Shown piece by piece: positions 26,327 through 34,790 of a DNA stretch of 64,000 nucleotides (the stretch's first letter is position 1; every line of letters starts with the position of its first letter). The translations under genes were made by a program, and so were the position numbers. This DNA comes from an uncultured Psychroserpens sp. (lineage in GTDB: Bacteria > Bacteroidota > Bacteroidia > Flavobacteriales > Flavobacteriaceae), in assembly GCF_947492715.1 (NCBI RefSeq), contig NZ_CANLNS010000004.1, positions 1 to 64,000 on the forward strand, in the 5' to 3' direction. The notes under the pieces are model-generated. The model ran no database searches, was not told where the DNA came from, and was given only the letters and a program-made list of their open reading frames with translations.

Positions 26327-27043
26327 ATGAAACATTCAATATTAATAATAGCAGCTTTATTGAGCTTTACGGTCTCTCAAGCACAATGGAAAAAAATAAA
26401 AGGCAACGGAAACGTAACAACAGTAACACGATCAACTTCGGATTACGATGTTGTAAAATGTGCTGGAAGTTTTGATTATATCCTCGTTGCTGGAACTGAA
26501 GGAAAAATCACATTAGAAGGAGAATCAAATCTCTTAGAATATATAGTTACAGAAGTGAAAAACGGAAAACTGGTTATTAAAACTCAAAAGGGTAAAAATT
26601 TAGACCCAAGTAGAAACAAAACGATTAAAATTACCATCCCATTTAAAGATCTTGATAAAGTATCATTATCTGGTTCAGGAGATTTATGGAATGAAGATAA
26701 GATAACATCAGATAATCTAGAGGTGTCGCTTTCAGGTTCAGGAGATGTTGTATTAGATGTGCAAACAAAGTATGTAGCTGGTAAAGTTACTGGGTCTGGT
26801 GATCTTACGCTTAAAGGTTCTACAACCGATTTAAAGGCTGGAGTTACAGGTTCTGGAGATTTTCATGGTTTTAATCTCAATGCTACTAATACAGACGTTG
26901 CTGTGACTGGGTCTGGTGATGCTGAAGTAGTTTGTAACGGAAACTTTAAAGCAAGAGTTACTGGGTCTGGTGATATAGAATATAGAGGAAATCCTACAAA
27001 GGAAGATACAAAGGTATCTGGATCTGGTAGTATCGAAAACTAG
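26327..27043 (+). CDS. Head GIN domain (DUF2807) secreted protein
   Basis: The start at 26327 gives MKHSILIIAALLSFTVSQAQ, a clean signal peptide; an in-frame ATG 54 bases upstream overlaps the previous gene and is unlikely. The 238-residue product is a GIN-domain beta-helix with seven or so GSGD turns spaced about 18-20 residues (LSGSGDLW, LSGSGDVV, VTGSGDLT, VTGSGDFH and so on). It is 25 bases after the DUF4097-like gene and closes the sigma operon, which ends in a strong terminator. The biochemical role of this family is unknown. Confidence 0.9.
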   Translation: MKHSILIIAALLSFTVSQAQWKKIKGNGNVTTVTRSTSDYDVVKCAGSFDYILVAGTEGKITLEGESNLLEYIVTEVKNGKLVIKTQKGKNLDPSRNKTIKITIPFKDLDKVSLSGSGDLWNEDKITSDNLEVSLSGSGDVVLDVQTKYVAGKVTGSGDLTLKGSTTDLKAGVTGSGDFHGFNLNATNTDVAVTGSGDAEVVCNGNFKARVTGSGDIEYRGNPTKEDTKVSGSGSIEN

Positions 27044-27060
27044 TTAGTACAAGTTATAAA

Positions 27061-27097
27061 AAAAGCCACTAACGTTTAAGTTTAGTGGCTTTTTTTT
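27061..27097. terminator. Intrinsic terminator after the sigma operon
   Basis: A 12-bp stem (AAAAGCCACTAA, 27061-27072, with TTAGTGGCTTTT, 27082-27093) and T-run to 27097. A-rich left flank makes it usable for the convergent lipoprotein gene too. Confidence 0.93.
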
Positions 27098-27113
27098 ATG
27101 TATGAGGTTTATA

Positions 27114-27842
27114 TCATTGCTTCGTATATACTAAAGTTAAATCTTGTGTAATAATTACAGTTCCATCTTCATTTGAAGTTCCAAAACCTTCTGGAATTGT
27201 AATTGACAATTCGTTGCCACTTAATGTCCAATCTGTTGTTCCAAAGGCATCAGTAATCGATATTGTATTTCCAGATTGTATCCAAGTCATATTAGTATTT
27301 TCAACTTCATCAATACAATCAATTGTATATGAATACTCATCTGTAGTTCCAACAACAATTTCAAAAGTAATCTCAGCAAAAGATGTACTCATCGCTACTC
27401 CTGTACCATCATTATTAAAAACTATAGTCTCGTTATTATAGCAGTCCATTTCATCTAAAAAATTAGCACTACTCGTTCCATCATTATTAAGGTCTATTGG
27501 TTCTTCTCCTAACCATGCTGTAAGCAACCAAGTGCCTTCAACTTCAGTAGCTTCTGCATCATTTGTACAATCGCCAAGCGCATCAATAGCTGTTTGAAGT
27601 GATCCGTCTTCATCACCACATGCCTGTAATTGCGCTTCTAACGCATTACGATAAGCGATACATAATTGTGTATAATTATCATCATTTACACCTAAAAAAT
27701 TTAAAGCAGCTTGAGCCGTATTAGCAATAGCTGTTTCACAGGTTAAGCCACCAGTTACAAAATCACCTTCAAGAGGTTCATCTTCACAAGACACAAATGT
27801 AAATACAACAGTGCAGATTAATAGAGTAAGTAATTTTTTCAT
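27114..27842 (-). CDS. Lipocalin-like domain lipoprotein
   Basis: A 242-residue lipoprotein: MKKLLTLLICTVVFTFVSC with Cys19. Residues about 25-100 form a predicted helical segment with four cysteines (TCETA, LCIAYR, ACGDED, DCTNDA); the remainder (VEGTWLLTAWLGEE onward) is a lipocalin-like beta-barrel domain as in many flavobacterial surface lipoproteins. No ligand can be inferred. Monocistronic, sharing the bidirectional terminator with the sigma operon. Confidence 0.82.
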   Translation of the reverse strand: MKKLLTLLICTVVFTFVSCEDEPLEGDFVTGGLTCETAIANTAQAALNFLGVNDDNYTQLCIAYRNALEAQLQACGDEDGSLQTAIDALGDCTNDAEATEVEGTWLLTAWLGEEPIDLNNDGTSSANFLDEMDCYNNETIVFNNDGTGVAMSTSFAEITFEIVVGTTDEYSYTIDCIDEVENTNMTWIQSGNTISITDAFGTTDWTLSGNELSITIPEGFGTSNEDGTVIITQDLTLVYTKQ

Positions 27843-27896
27843 AATACAATAAATTGGGTTTGTACAAACATACTAATTTATTTTAAGAGCCCTAAT

Positions 27897-27926
27897 AAAA
27901 AAAAAGTTCCTCAAAGTAAGGAACTT
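27897..27926 (-). terminator. Intrinsic terminator of the Atg22-like gene
   Basis: Stem AAGTTCCT (27904-27911) with AGGAACTT (27919-27926) and a run of nine A on the left, read as the U-tract on the minus strand, 10 bases after the stop. Confidence 0.9.
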
Positions 27927-27935
27927 ATATATTAA

Positions 27936-29318
27936 CTATTTGTTTTCCTTTGGAACACGATATAACAATACAATACCCACAAAAAAGAAGATAAATAAAA
28001 ACAATATAGCGTTACGCATACTACCAGTTATTTGGTCGATTGTTGCAAAAATCACCATTCCAATTACAATACCAATCTTTTCGGCAACATCATAAAAACT
28101 GAAATAGGATGTGGTATCATCCGTTTCGGGTAAAAATTTAGAATATGTCGATCGTGCCAATGCTTGAATTCCTCCCATAACGAGACCAACTAAAGACGCC
28201 GCTATATAAAATTGAACTGGAGTTTCCATAAAATAGGCATAAACACATAAGGACATCCAAATAAAATTGATAACAATGAGTGTTTTAATATTTCCGAATT
28301 TCGACGATGCTATAGAGGTTAAAACGGCTCCCAATATGGCTACAAGCTGAATCACCAAAATACTCACAATTAATCCTTGAGTTTTGGCATCAGAACTGCC
28401 CCATGCAATTTCTTCTTCTCCAAAGTATACGGCAACTAGCATAATGGTCTGTACTGCCATACTAAATACGAAAAAAGCAACGAGATAACGCTTTAAACGC
28501 AAGTTTTGTTTTAATTGATTCCAAACTAGTTTTAGTTCTTTAAGACCATTAAACACAACTGCCTTAGTAACTTTATGTCCGTTCGAAACACCTTTTGGTA
28601 ATATATAAAATGTGTATTGGCTAAAAAGAATCCACCACAATCCAACCGTTACAAATGAAATACGCATGGCTTCCATAGACGCACTACCTTTTGCATCTTT
28701 TAAAGCCTCGGCAATTTGAGCCTCTGTTCCAGTTTCCTTTAAACTTTCAGAGATACTAATATCAAATCCAAACCAGTCTGGTTTCATAACCATAGCCAAA
28801 TTTAAAAGTAGTAAAATAACACTCCCAATATATCCCATTGAAAAGCCTTTAGCACTTATGGCATCTTGCTGTTCAGGAAAAGCTATATCTGGTAAATACG
28901 AATTATAAAAAACCAAACTTCCCCAATAACCAATTAAGCCCATAAAATAAAATAGAAGGCTTAAATGAATATTATTGATACTAAAAAAATACAATCCAAT
29001 ACAGCCCAATCCACCAACATAGCAGAAAAACTTCATGAAATTTTTCTTATTCCCTACATAATCGGCAATACCAGATAAGATTGGAGATGTAAATGCTACA
29101 ACTAGAAATGTAAAAGCCGTAACGTAGGTAATTAATGCGGTACTCTTAAAAACCATTCCAAAAGCGGGAACTGTTTTCTCTACTTGACCTAGAAATAACG
29201 CCGAATAAAATATTGGAAATATAGATGATGCAATGGTAAGAGTGTATACAGAATTTGCCCAATCGTAAAAAGCCCAAGCATTAAGCAGTTTTTTACTGCC
29301 CTTTTCTAGTTTAGCCAT
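27936..29318 (-). CDS. MFS transporter, UMF1/Atg22-like
   Basis: A 460-residue integral membrane protein with about twelve hydrophobic helices. NAWAFYDWANSVYTLTI at the N-terminus and the central PILSGIADYVGNKKNFM are hallmarks of the Atg22/UMF1 group of the major facilitator superfamily, linked in yeast to amino-acid efflux from the vacuole. In Bacteroidota the substrate is unknown. It is a single gene with its own terminator. Confidence 0.92.
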   Translation of the reverse strand: MAKLEKGSKKLLNAWAFYDWANSVYTLTIASSIFPIFYSALFLGQVEKTVPAFGMVFKSTALITYVTAFTFLVVAFTSPILSGIADYVGNKKNFMKFFCYVGGLGCIGLYFFSINNIHLSLLFYFMGLIGYWGSLVFYNSYLPDIAFPEQQDAISAKGFSMGYIGSVILLLLNLAMVMKPDWFGFDISISESLKETGTEAQIAEALKDAKGSASMEAMRISFVTVGLWWILFSQYTFYILPKGVSNGHKVTKAVVFNGLKELKLVWNQLKQNLRLKRYLVAFFVFSMAVQTIMLVAVYFGEEEIAWGSSDAKTQGLIVSILVIQLVAILGAVLTSIASSKFGNIKTLIVINFIWMSLCVYAYFMETPVQFYIAASLVGLVMGGIQALARSTYSKFLPETDDTTSYFSFYDVAEKIGIVIGMVIFATIDQITGSMRNAILFLFIFFFVGIVLLYRVPKENK

Positions 29319-29330
29319 ACTATAAAATTA

Positions 29331-29357
29331 AAAAAGCTGCCCTTTATTGGACAGCTT
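29331..29357 (-). terminator. Intrinsic terminator of the M48 protease gene
   Basis: Minus-strand stem AAGCTGTCC with GGGCAGCTT (one G-U pair) followed by a T-run; located 30 bases after the gene's stop. Confidence 0.88.
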
Positions 29358-29387
29358 CTAAATTACTATAATTTTTAATCTTTACAA

Positions 29388-30218
29388 TTAAAAATTACCT
29401 AAAGGTCTAAATGAGTCTACTCCAAACTTCTTGGCTTCAGCTCTGGCCTTTGGTGCCCATTGCTGTAAATTACTAATCCTAGTGTCGTTTGAAGGGTGTG
29501 TGCTTAAGAATTCTGGCGGAGCTTGTCCTCCACTGTTAGCTTTCATACGTTTCCATAATTCGGCGGCTTCATCGGGATTATATCCAGCGATCGCCATAAG
29601 GTATAATCCTATCTCATCAGATTGCGTTTCATGACTTCTACTAAAAGGTAACATTACCCCTACGTTACTTCCAACACCATACGCCTGATTAAAAATATTT
29701 CGTGTTTGCTCATCTTTAATAGCCACATTTCCAGCAACAGCTCCTAACTGCTGAAGCATTCCTGCACTCATACGCTGTTGTCCATGGTTAGCCAAGGCAT
29801 GCGCTACTTCATGGCCCATAATTGCCGCAATGCCTGTTTCGTTTTGTGCTATAGGTAAGATTCCTGTATAGAATACAATTTTGCCACCTGGCATACACCA
29901 TGCATTTACTGTTTTATCATTTACAAGATTGTATTCCCATTTATAATCTTCTAAATAGCCTTGATGTCCATTTGCATTTAACCAACGTTCTGCGGCAACA
30001 GCTATACGCTGACCAACGCGTTTAATCATTTCTGAATCGGCAGTACCAGTAATGACGTTGTTTTCAGTTAAAAACTGGTCATACTGCGCAAAAGCCGTAG
30101 GAAACAACTGAGAATTTGGGACTAAGGCCAAAGTCTTTTTTCCTGTAAATGGGTTTGTTGTACATGATAGAAATAATGCTAAAATACCAATAACAACTAT
30201 ATTGTTTTTAATGTTCAT
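29388..30218 (-). CDS. M48 family metalloprotease lipoprotein
   Basis: A 276-residue lipoprotein (lipobox LFLSC, Cys19). The peptidase domain has the zinc motif HEVAHALANH (about 135-144), a downstream ETQSDEIGLYLMA with the third ligand and FLSTHPSNDTRI near the end. This is the layout of BepA/LoiP-like periplasmic proteases that tend outer-membrane protein assembly. As a lipoprotein it is most likely in the periplasm. No TPR domain is present, so it is shorter than BepA. Confidence 0.94.
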   Translation of the reverse strand: MNIKNNIVVIGILALFLSCTTNPFTGKKTLALVPNSQLFPTAFAQYDQFLTENNVITGTADSEMIKRVGQRIAVAAERWLNANGHQGYLEDYKWEYNLVNDKTVNAWCMPGGKIVFYTGILPIAQNETGIAAIMGHEVAHALANHGQQRMSAGMLQQLGAVAGNVAIKDEQTRNIFNQAYGVGSNVGVMLPFSRSHETQSDEIGLYLMAIAGYNPDEAAELWKRMKANSGGQAPPEFLSTHPSNDTRISNLQQWAPKARAEAKKFGVDSFRPLGNF

Positions 30219-30380
30219 AATTTAGAGATTTTAAGTGTAAGCTAAATTTACAAAATGATTCTATTTATTATGACACAAACCTATGGAATTTTGTCACATC
30301 AAATTCAATTTTTATTGATAATAGTAAGTTCAAACTTTTTATTTCGACATAAAAAAAAATAAAAACCTTTATTTAACAAC

Positions 30381-30863
30381 ATGAAAAAGATTTTAGCATT
30401 ACTTACGATTTCATTATTTTTTAGTTGCAACTCTTCTGCACAAAAAAAGGATATCAAAGAGACAAAAGTATATCCAGTGACAAAAACAGACGCCGAGTGG
30501 AAAAAAGAACTAACTAGCGAGCAATATTATGTATTAAGAAAGGCTGGTACAGAACGTTCTTTCTCTAGTCCGCTTAATAAAGAATATAGAAAAGGCACCT
30601 TTCATTGCGCAGGATGTAACACGGCTTTATTTAAAAGTGAACACAAGTTTGATTCTGGTACAGGATGGCCTAGTTTTGACCGAGAAATTGAGGGCAATGT
30701 AGAATATTCTGTAGATTACAATTTAGGATACGCAAGACATGAAGAACATTGTGCCACTTGTGGTGGGCATTTAGGGCACGTATTTAATGATGGCCCAAGA
30801 AAAACCACAGGAAAACGTCATTGCATTAATGGAGATGCTCTAACGTTCGTTCCGGAGAAATAG
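30381..30863 (+). CDS. msrB: Exported peptide-methionine (R)-S-oxide reductase MsrB
   Basis: A 160-residue protein with a lipoprotein signal (LFFSC, Cys16) and a complete MsrB domain. Zinc ligands are the two CxxC pairs in FHCAGC and HCATCGG; the catalytic Cys is in GKRHCINGDAL. It repairs oxidised methionine in proteins, here presumably in the periplasm because of the signal. The exported location is the point of note, since many MsrB are cytoplasmic. A long hairpin with T-tail follows. Confidence 0.95.
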   Translation: MKKILALLTISLFFSCNSSAQKKDIKETKVYPVTKTDAEWKKELTSEQYYVLRKAGTERSFSSPLNKEYRKGTFHCAGCNTALFKSEHKFDSGTGWPSFDREIEGNVEYSVDYNLGYARHEEHCATCGGHLGHVFNDGPRKTTGKRHCINGDALTFVPEK

Positions 30864-30882
30864 ATTAATAATTCACATACTT

Positions 30883-30944
30883 ATAGCGATATAAAATCTA
30901 ACTATAGCAATATATAGTTCTAAAGATTTTGTATCGCTATTTTT
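30883..30944 (+). terminator. Long hairpin terminator after msrB
   Basis: ATAGCGATATAAAATCT (30883-30899) faces AGATTTTGTATCGCTAT (30924-30940) with one mismatch, and inside it AACTATA (30900-30906) faces TATAGTT (30913-30919); TTTT follows. The stem is longer and more A+T-rich than the other terminators here. Confidence 0.72.
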
Positions 30945-30964
30945 ATGGAACAAAATCAATTATT

Positions 30965-31519
30965 ATGGAACATTCTTATTTAAGTAGTACGCTTAAACAA
31001 TTTGAGTACTATAAGTCCTTAGGTGATAAAACAATGGATCAGCTTTCTTTTAAAGAACTACAACACGAGTTTGTAGAAGATTCAAATTCTATCGCTATAA
31101 TAGTAAAACATATTGTTGGTAATATGCTGAGTCGATGGACTAATTTTCTTATCGAAGATGGCGAAAAGGCATGGAGGCATCGTGATAGCGAATTTGAAGA
31201 TACGTTTCAAACCAAAGAAGAATTAAAACAGTATTGGAATAAAGGATGGGCATGTTTATTTGATGCCATAAGACCATTGTCTCATTCGAACTTAGAGCAA
31301 ATCATTTATATAAGAAACCAAGGGCATACGGTCACAGAAGCCATAAACAGACAATTGGCTCATTACTCATATCATATAGGACAGCTTGTCTTTTTGGGCA
31401 AACTCCTCAAAGGAAAAGACTGGATGTCATTGTCAATTCCAAAAGGAAAATCTAGTACTTACAACCAAGAAAAATTCAGTAAAGAAAAAGGTCGTAGACA
31501 TTTTACAGATGACCTTTAA
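30965..31519 (+). CDS. DUF1572 family protein (DinB/YfiT-like superfamily)
   Basis: Start chosen at 30965 (MEHSYLSSTLKQ), because the upstream in-frame ATG lies inside the terminator hairpin. The 184-residue protein is a predicted four-helix bundle with IVKHIVGNMLSRW, a conserved His in the first half and LAHYSYHIGQLVFLGKLLKG in the last helices, as in DUF1572. The superfamily includes metal-binding thiol transferases; three histidines that could bind metal are present. Substrate unknown. It precedes the lpd gene by 56 bases. Confidence 0.87.
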   Translation: MEHSYLSSTLKQFEYYKSLGDKTMDQLSFKELQHEFVEDSNSIAIIVKHIVGNMLSRWTNFLIEDGEKAWRHRDSEFEDTFQTKEELKQYWNKGWACLFDAIRPLSHSNLEQIIYIRNQGHTVTEAINRQLAHYSYHIGQLVFLGKLLKGKDWMSLSIPKGKSSTYNQEKFSKEKGRRHFTDDL

Positions 31520-31575
31520 TATTACGATTAGGTTTTGTAACTTCGTAACCTTAAAATTTAGACAAAAATAGACTC

Positions 31576-32952
31576 ATGAGTAAATACGATATTATAGTAC
31601 TTGGTAGTGGTCCTGGAGGCTACGTAACAGCAATTAGAGCCTCGCAGCTAGGCTTTAAAACAGCTATTGTAGAAAAAGAAAGTTTAGGAGGTGTTTGCCT
31701 AAATTGGGGTTGTATACCAACCAAAGCTTTACTTAAATCTGCACAAGTTTTTGAATATTTAAAACATGCCGAAGATTACGGACTTACAGTAAAAGATGCT
31801 GGTCATGATTTTGATGCCGTTGTTAAACGTAGTCGTGGTGTTGCAGAAGGAATGAGTAAGGGTGTTCAGTTTTTAATGAAGAAAAACAAAATTGATGTTA
31901 TTAAGGGCTATGGCACACTAAAAACAAGAAAGAAAGTTGAGGTTGATGGCAAAGACTATAGCGCAGATCATATTATCATTGCTACTGGTGCACGCTCTCG
32001 TGAATTACCTAGTTTACCACAAGATGGTAAAAAAGTAATTGGTTATAGAGAGGCCATGACTTTAGAAAAACAACCTAAGAAAATGATTGTTGTAGGTTCT
32101 GGTGCCATTGGTGTAGAATTTGCATATTTCTACAATTCTATTGGTACAGAAGTTACTATTGTTGAATATTTACCAAATGTAGTTCCTGTTGAAGATGAAG
32201 ATGTTTCTAAGCAATTAGAACGTTCATTTAAGAAAAGTGGTATCAAGATTATGACCTCTTCAGAAGTCACTAAAGTTGATACGTCTGGAACAGGGGTTAA
32301 AGCCACTGTTAAAACTAAAAAAGGCGAAGAAATATTAGAAGCCGATTTAGTCCTATCTGCGGTTGGTATAAAATCTAATATCGAAAATATTGGTTTAGAA
32401 GATGTAGGGATTGCTGTTGATCGTGATAAAATTTTAGTTAATGATTATTATCAAACTAACATTCCTGGGTATTATGCCATTGGAGATGTTACACCTGGTC
32501 AGGCTTTGGCTCATGTTGCCTCAGCCGAAGGTATTTTATGCGTCGAAAAAATTGCTGGACAGCATGTTGAGGCTATTGACTACGGAAATGTGCCAGGCTG
32601 TACATATTGTTCTCCAGAAATTGCAAGTGTAGGATTAACCGAAAAACAAGCCAAAGAACAAGGTATCGATATAAAAGTTGGTAAGTTTCCATTCTCGGCT
32701 TCAGGTAAAGCTAGCGCTGGAGGAAATAAAGATGGGTTTGTAAAGGTTATTTTTGATGCTAAATATGGCGAATGGTTAGGCTGCCATATGATTGGAGCTG
32801 GTGTAACCGATATGATTGCCGAAGCTGTTTTAGGTCGTAAACTTGAAACTACTGGTCATGAAGTACTAAAAGCTATTCACCCGCACCCAACTATGAGTGA
32901 GGCCGTTATGGAAGCTGTAGCAGATGCCTATGATGAAGTGATTCACTTGTAA
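31576..32952 (+). CDS. lpdA: Dihydrolipoyl dehydrogenase
   Basis: A 458-residue flavoprotein disulfide reductase, the E3 component of 2-oxo-acid dehydrogenase complexes. FAD-binding GSGPGGYVTA at the N-terminus, the redox-active pair in CLNWGCIPTK (about 40-49), NAD-binding VVGSGAIGVEFA (about 172-183), second FAD motif YYAIGDV and C-terminal HPHPTMSEA with the catalytic His-Glu. No E1 or E2 genes are adjacent. It ends in a strong bidirectional terminator. Confidence 0.97.
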   Translation: MSKYDIIVLGSGPGGYVTAIRASQLGFKTAIVEKESLGGVCLNWGCIPTKALLKSAQVFEYLKHAEDYGLTVKDAGHDFDAVVKRSRGVAEGMSKGVQFLMKKNKIDVIKGYGTLKTRKKVEVDGKDYSADHIIIATGARSRELPSLPQDGKKVIGYREAMTLEKQPKKMIVVGSGAIGVEFAYFYNSIGTEVTIVEYLPNVVPVEDEDVSKQLERSFKKSGIKIMTSSEVTKVDTSGTGVKATVKTKKGEEILEADLVLSAVGIKSNIENIGLEDVGIAVDRDKILVNDYYQTNIPGYYAIGDVTPGQALAHVASAEGILCVEKIAGQHVEAIDYGNVPGCTYCSPEIASVGLTEKQAKEQGIDIKVGKFPFSASGKASAGGNKDGFVKVIFDAKYGEWLGCHMIGAGVTDMIAEAVLGRKLETTGHEVLKAIHPHPTMSEAVMEAVADAYDEVIHL

Positions 32953-32966
32953 AATACTATATGATT

Positions 32967-33006
32967 AAAAAAAATGCGATTCTAAAATGAATCGCATTTT
33001 TTTTTT
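32967..33006. terminator. Bidirectional intrinsic terminator
   Basis: A 12-bp stem (AAAATGCGATTC, 32971-32982, with GAATCGCATTTT, 32989-33000), a six-base loop, a T-run to 33006 and A-run at 32967-32974. It lies between lpdA and a convergent beta-barrel gene whose stop it touches. Confidence 0.94.
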
Positions 33007-33487
33007 AGAATTTATATCCAGCCCCAAGGAAGAGTCCATTTGGTGAAACCTCTGTAAAACCAACGACAAACTTCATATGAAGATCAAAGGACTCGGTAAT
33101 ATTAAATGCAGTTGCGATGTCTCCTCGTACCTTGAATTTGTTTGTAAAAAAATCGAAAAAATAGTTTAAACTTGGACCTGCCATAAAGTATAATCGCTGA
33201 GACAGCTTAAACTTAGCATAAATTGGTGCGTTTAAAAACTTAAAATCGCTCAAATTTATATACAACAATTCAGGCTGTAACGACACCGTATTATCTATAT
33301 CAAAATCGGCAAAAATACCGCCATAAAATCCAGTTTCCGTGTCTATTGTATTTCCAAACTCAGCCTCTTTCACCTTAAAAAAAGTAAGGTTTAATCCACC
33401 CTTCACACCAAATTCAACATTAGACTGTGATGAGGCATAAAAGTTAGAAACTAAAGCACTAAGAACAATAAATACAATCTTTTTCAT
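33005..33487 (-). CDS. Small outer-membrane beta-barrel protein
   Basis: A 160-residue protein with signal peptide (cut near YASSQSN) and a mature part of about eight amphipathic strands, starting VEFGVKGGLNLTFFKV and ending in GAGYKF with the terminal Phe expected of outer-membrane barrels. It belongs to the broad PorT-like/OmpX-type barrel group. 29 bases separate it from aroQ upstream, so they may be co-transcribed. Function unknown. Confidence 0.85.
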   Translation of the reverse strand: MKKIVFIVLSALVSNFYASSQSNVEFGVKGGLNLTFFKVKEAEFGNTIDTETGFYGGIFADFDIDNTVSLQPELLYINLSDFKFLNAPIYAKFKLSQRLYFMAGPSLNYFFDFFTNKFKVRGDIATAFNITESFDLHMKFVVGFTEVSPNGLFLGAGYKF

Positions 33488-33516
33488 AGGATTATTTAAA
33501 ATCTTCTAAGTTAATT

Positions 33517-33936
33517 TCAATCTAAAAAACTTTGAATTGCAAGTTCATAACTTTGCAACCCAAAACCTAAAACAACACCTCTTGCATTAGGAGAGATATA
33601 AGATTTGTGTCTAAATTCTTCCCTAGAAAACGTATTAGAAATATGTACTTCAATTACTGGAGTGCTTATTGCTTTTACAGCATCACCAATACCAATTGAA
33701 GTATGTGTATAGGCAGCAGCGTTTAAAATAATTCCATCATAATGATAACCTACCTCCTGAATTTTATCTATAAGTTCACCTTCAACATTAGATTGATAAT
33801 GTTCCAAGGTCACATTTGGATACTTATTAGTGATACGCTCAAAAAAGTCACTAAATGATAAATTACCATAGATGTTGATTTCGCGTTTTCCTAACAAATT
33901 TAGATTAGGCCCATTAATGATGATGAGTTTTTTCAT
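33517..33936 (-). CDS. aroQ: Type II 3-dehydroquinate dehydratase
   Basis: A 139-residue enzyme of the shikimate pathway that removes water from 3-dehydroquinate. Seen are INGPNLNLLGKRE at the N-terminus, NAAAYTHTSIGIGDA, and EVHISNTFSREEFRHKSY with the catalytic His region. The Tyr of the flexible loop is present in EINIYG. Length is normal for the dodecameric type II enzyme. It lies divergently about 2.3 kb from xerD with barrel genes between. Confidence 0.97.
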   Translation of the reverse strand: MKKLIIINGPNLNLLGKREINIYGNLSFSDFFERITNKYPNVTLEHYQSNVEGELIDKIQEVGYHYDGIILNAAAYTHTSIGIGDAVKAISTPVIEVHISNTFSREEFRHKSYISPNARGVVLGFGLQSYELAIQSFLD

Positions 33937-33963
33937 AGAGTAAAGATATTAAAATTTGGGCAC

Positions 33964-33990
33964 AAAAAAACCGAAGCATATCACTTCGGC
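33964..33990 (-). terminator. Intrinsic terminator of a beta-barrel gene
   Basis: Stem CCGAAG (33971-33976) with CTTCGG (33984-33989) and seven A at 33964-33970 as the minus-strand U-tract. Confidence 0.87.
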
Positions 33991-34012
33991 TTTAGCTGTA
34001 TTTAAGAGTTTA

Positions 34013-34645
34013 CTAGAGATTAGTAAAAATAAGACCAACATTAAAACTGCTTCTACCATTTCGTACTGAAGAGCCAAGGTTATTGGCAAAAATATCAGAT
34101 AGACCCGATTGGGCATCATACTCTACAAACAGTTTTGTGTTTTCGGCAATATCAAATTTATGGCCAATTCCAAGAGCAATTCCAAAATCTGTTGAATTAA
34201 AAGCGTCCTTGACATCTGTCCCACCTCTGTCTTCTTCAGCGTTTAGAACAAACCCAATATATGGACCAAAATTTAAATACCATCTTCTGGTAGAACCAAA
34301 ATGCCAATTAGCCATTACAGGCACAGTAAGGTAATTAACATTATAATCTGTGGTATACGACTCATTGGTATTCTCATTTTCAAAAAAACCATCACCCCAA
34401 CCTTTTGAGTCATACAGAAGTTCTGCCTTGATTCCCCAGCGATTAGAAAAATAATACTCTCCTGAAACACCAAAGTTAACGCCTATTTTAGAATTCGTGC
34501 TATTTTCGGCACTAGATCCAACGACAACATTAGAAAGGTTTAACCCCAAGCCTACACCAAGTTCAAAATCACCTTTATCAGATTGAGCGTACATATTAAA
34601 CACGCCTGATATTAAGAGGGCAGTGCATACAATTAATTTTTTCAT
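34013..34645 (-). CDS. Outer-membrane beta-barrel protein (PorT-like family)
   Basis: A 210-residue protein with a signal peptide (MKKLIVCTALLISGVFNMYAQ) and amphipathic strands: FELGVGLGLNLSNVVVG, IGVNFGVSGEYYFS, WYLNFGPYIGF and a final SFNVGLIFTNL. This matches the PF13568-type barrel group of Bacteroidota. Role unknown. It has its own terminator and lies in a row with three other barrels but shares little sequence with them by eye. Confidence 0.86.
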   Translation of the reverse strand: MKKLIVCTALLISGVFNMYAQSDKGDFELGVGLGLNLSNVVVGSSAENSTNSKIGVNFGVSGEYYFSNRWGIKAELLYDSKGWGDGFFENENTNESYTTDYNVNYLTVPVMANWHFGSTRRWYLNFGPYIGFVLNAEEDRGGTDVKDAFNSTDFGIALGIGHKFDIAENTKLFVEYDAQSGLSDIFANNLGSSVRNGRSSFNVGLIFTNL

Positions 34646-34738
34646 ATTAGATTTAAAGTTTATTGTTAGGCTACTAATCTAAGATTTTACTTACAAAGAA
34701 TTGTGTAAAACATCGTAAAATTTTTAGAATTATGATAT

Positions 34739-34770
34739 AAAAAAAACCGAGGGTATTGAACCTCGGTTTT
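34739..34770 (-). terminator. Intrinsic terminator of a beta-barrel gene
   Basis: Stem AAAACCGAGG (34743-34752) with CCTCGGTTTT (34761-34770), A-run to the left, 20 bases after the stop of the minus-strand gene. Confidence 0.9.
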
Positions 34771-34790
34771 TATGATATGATGTTAGTTAA

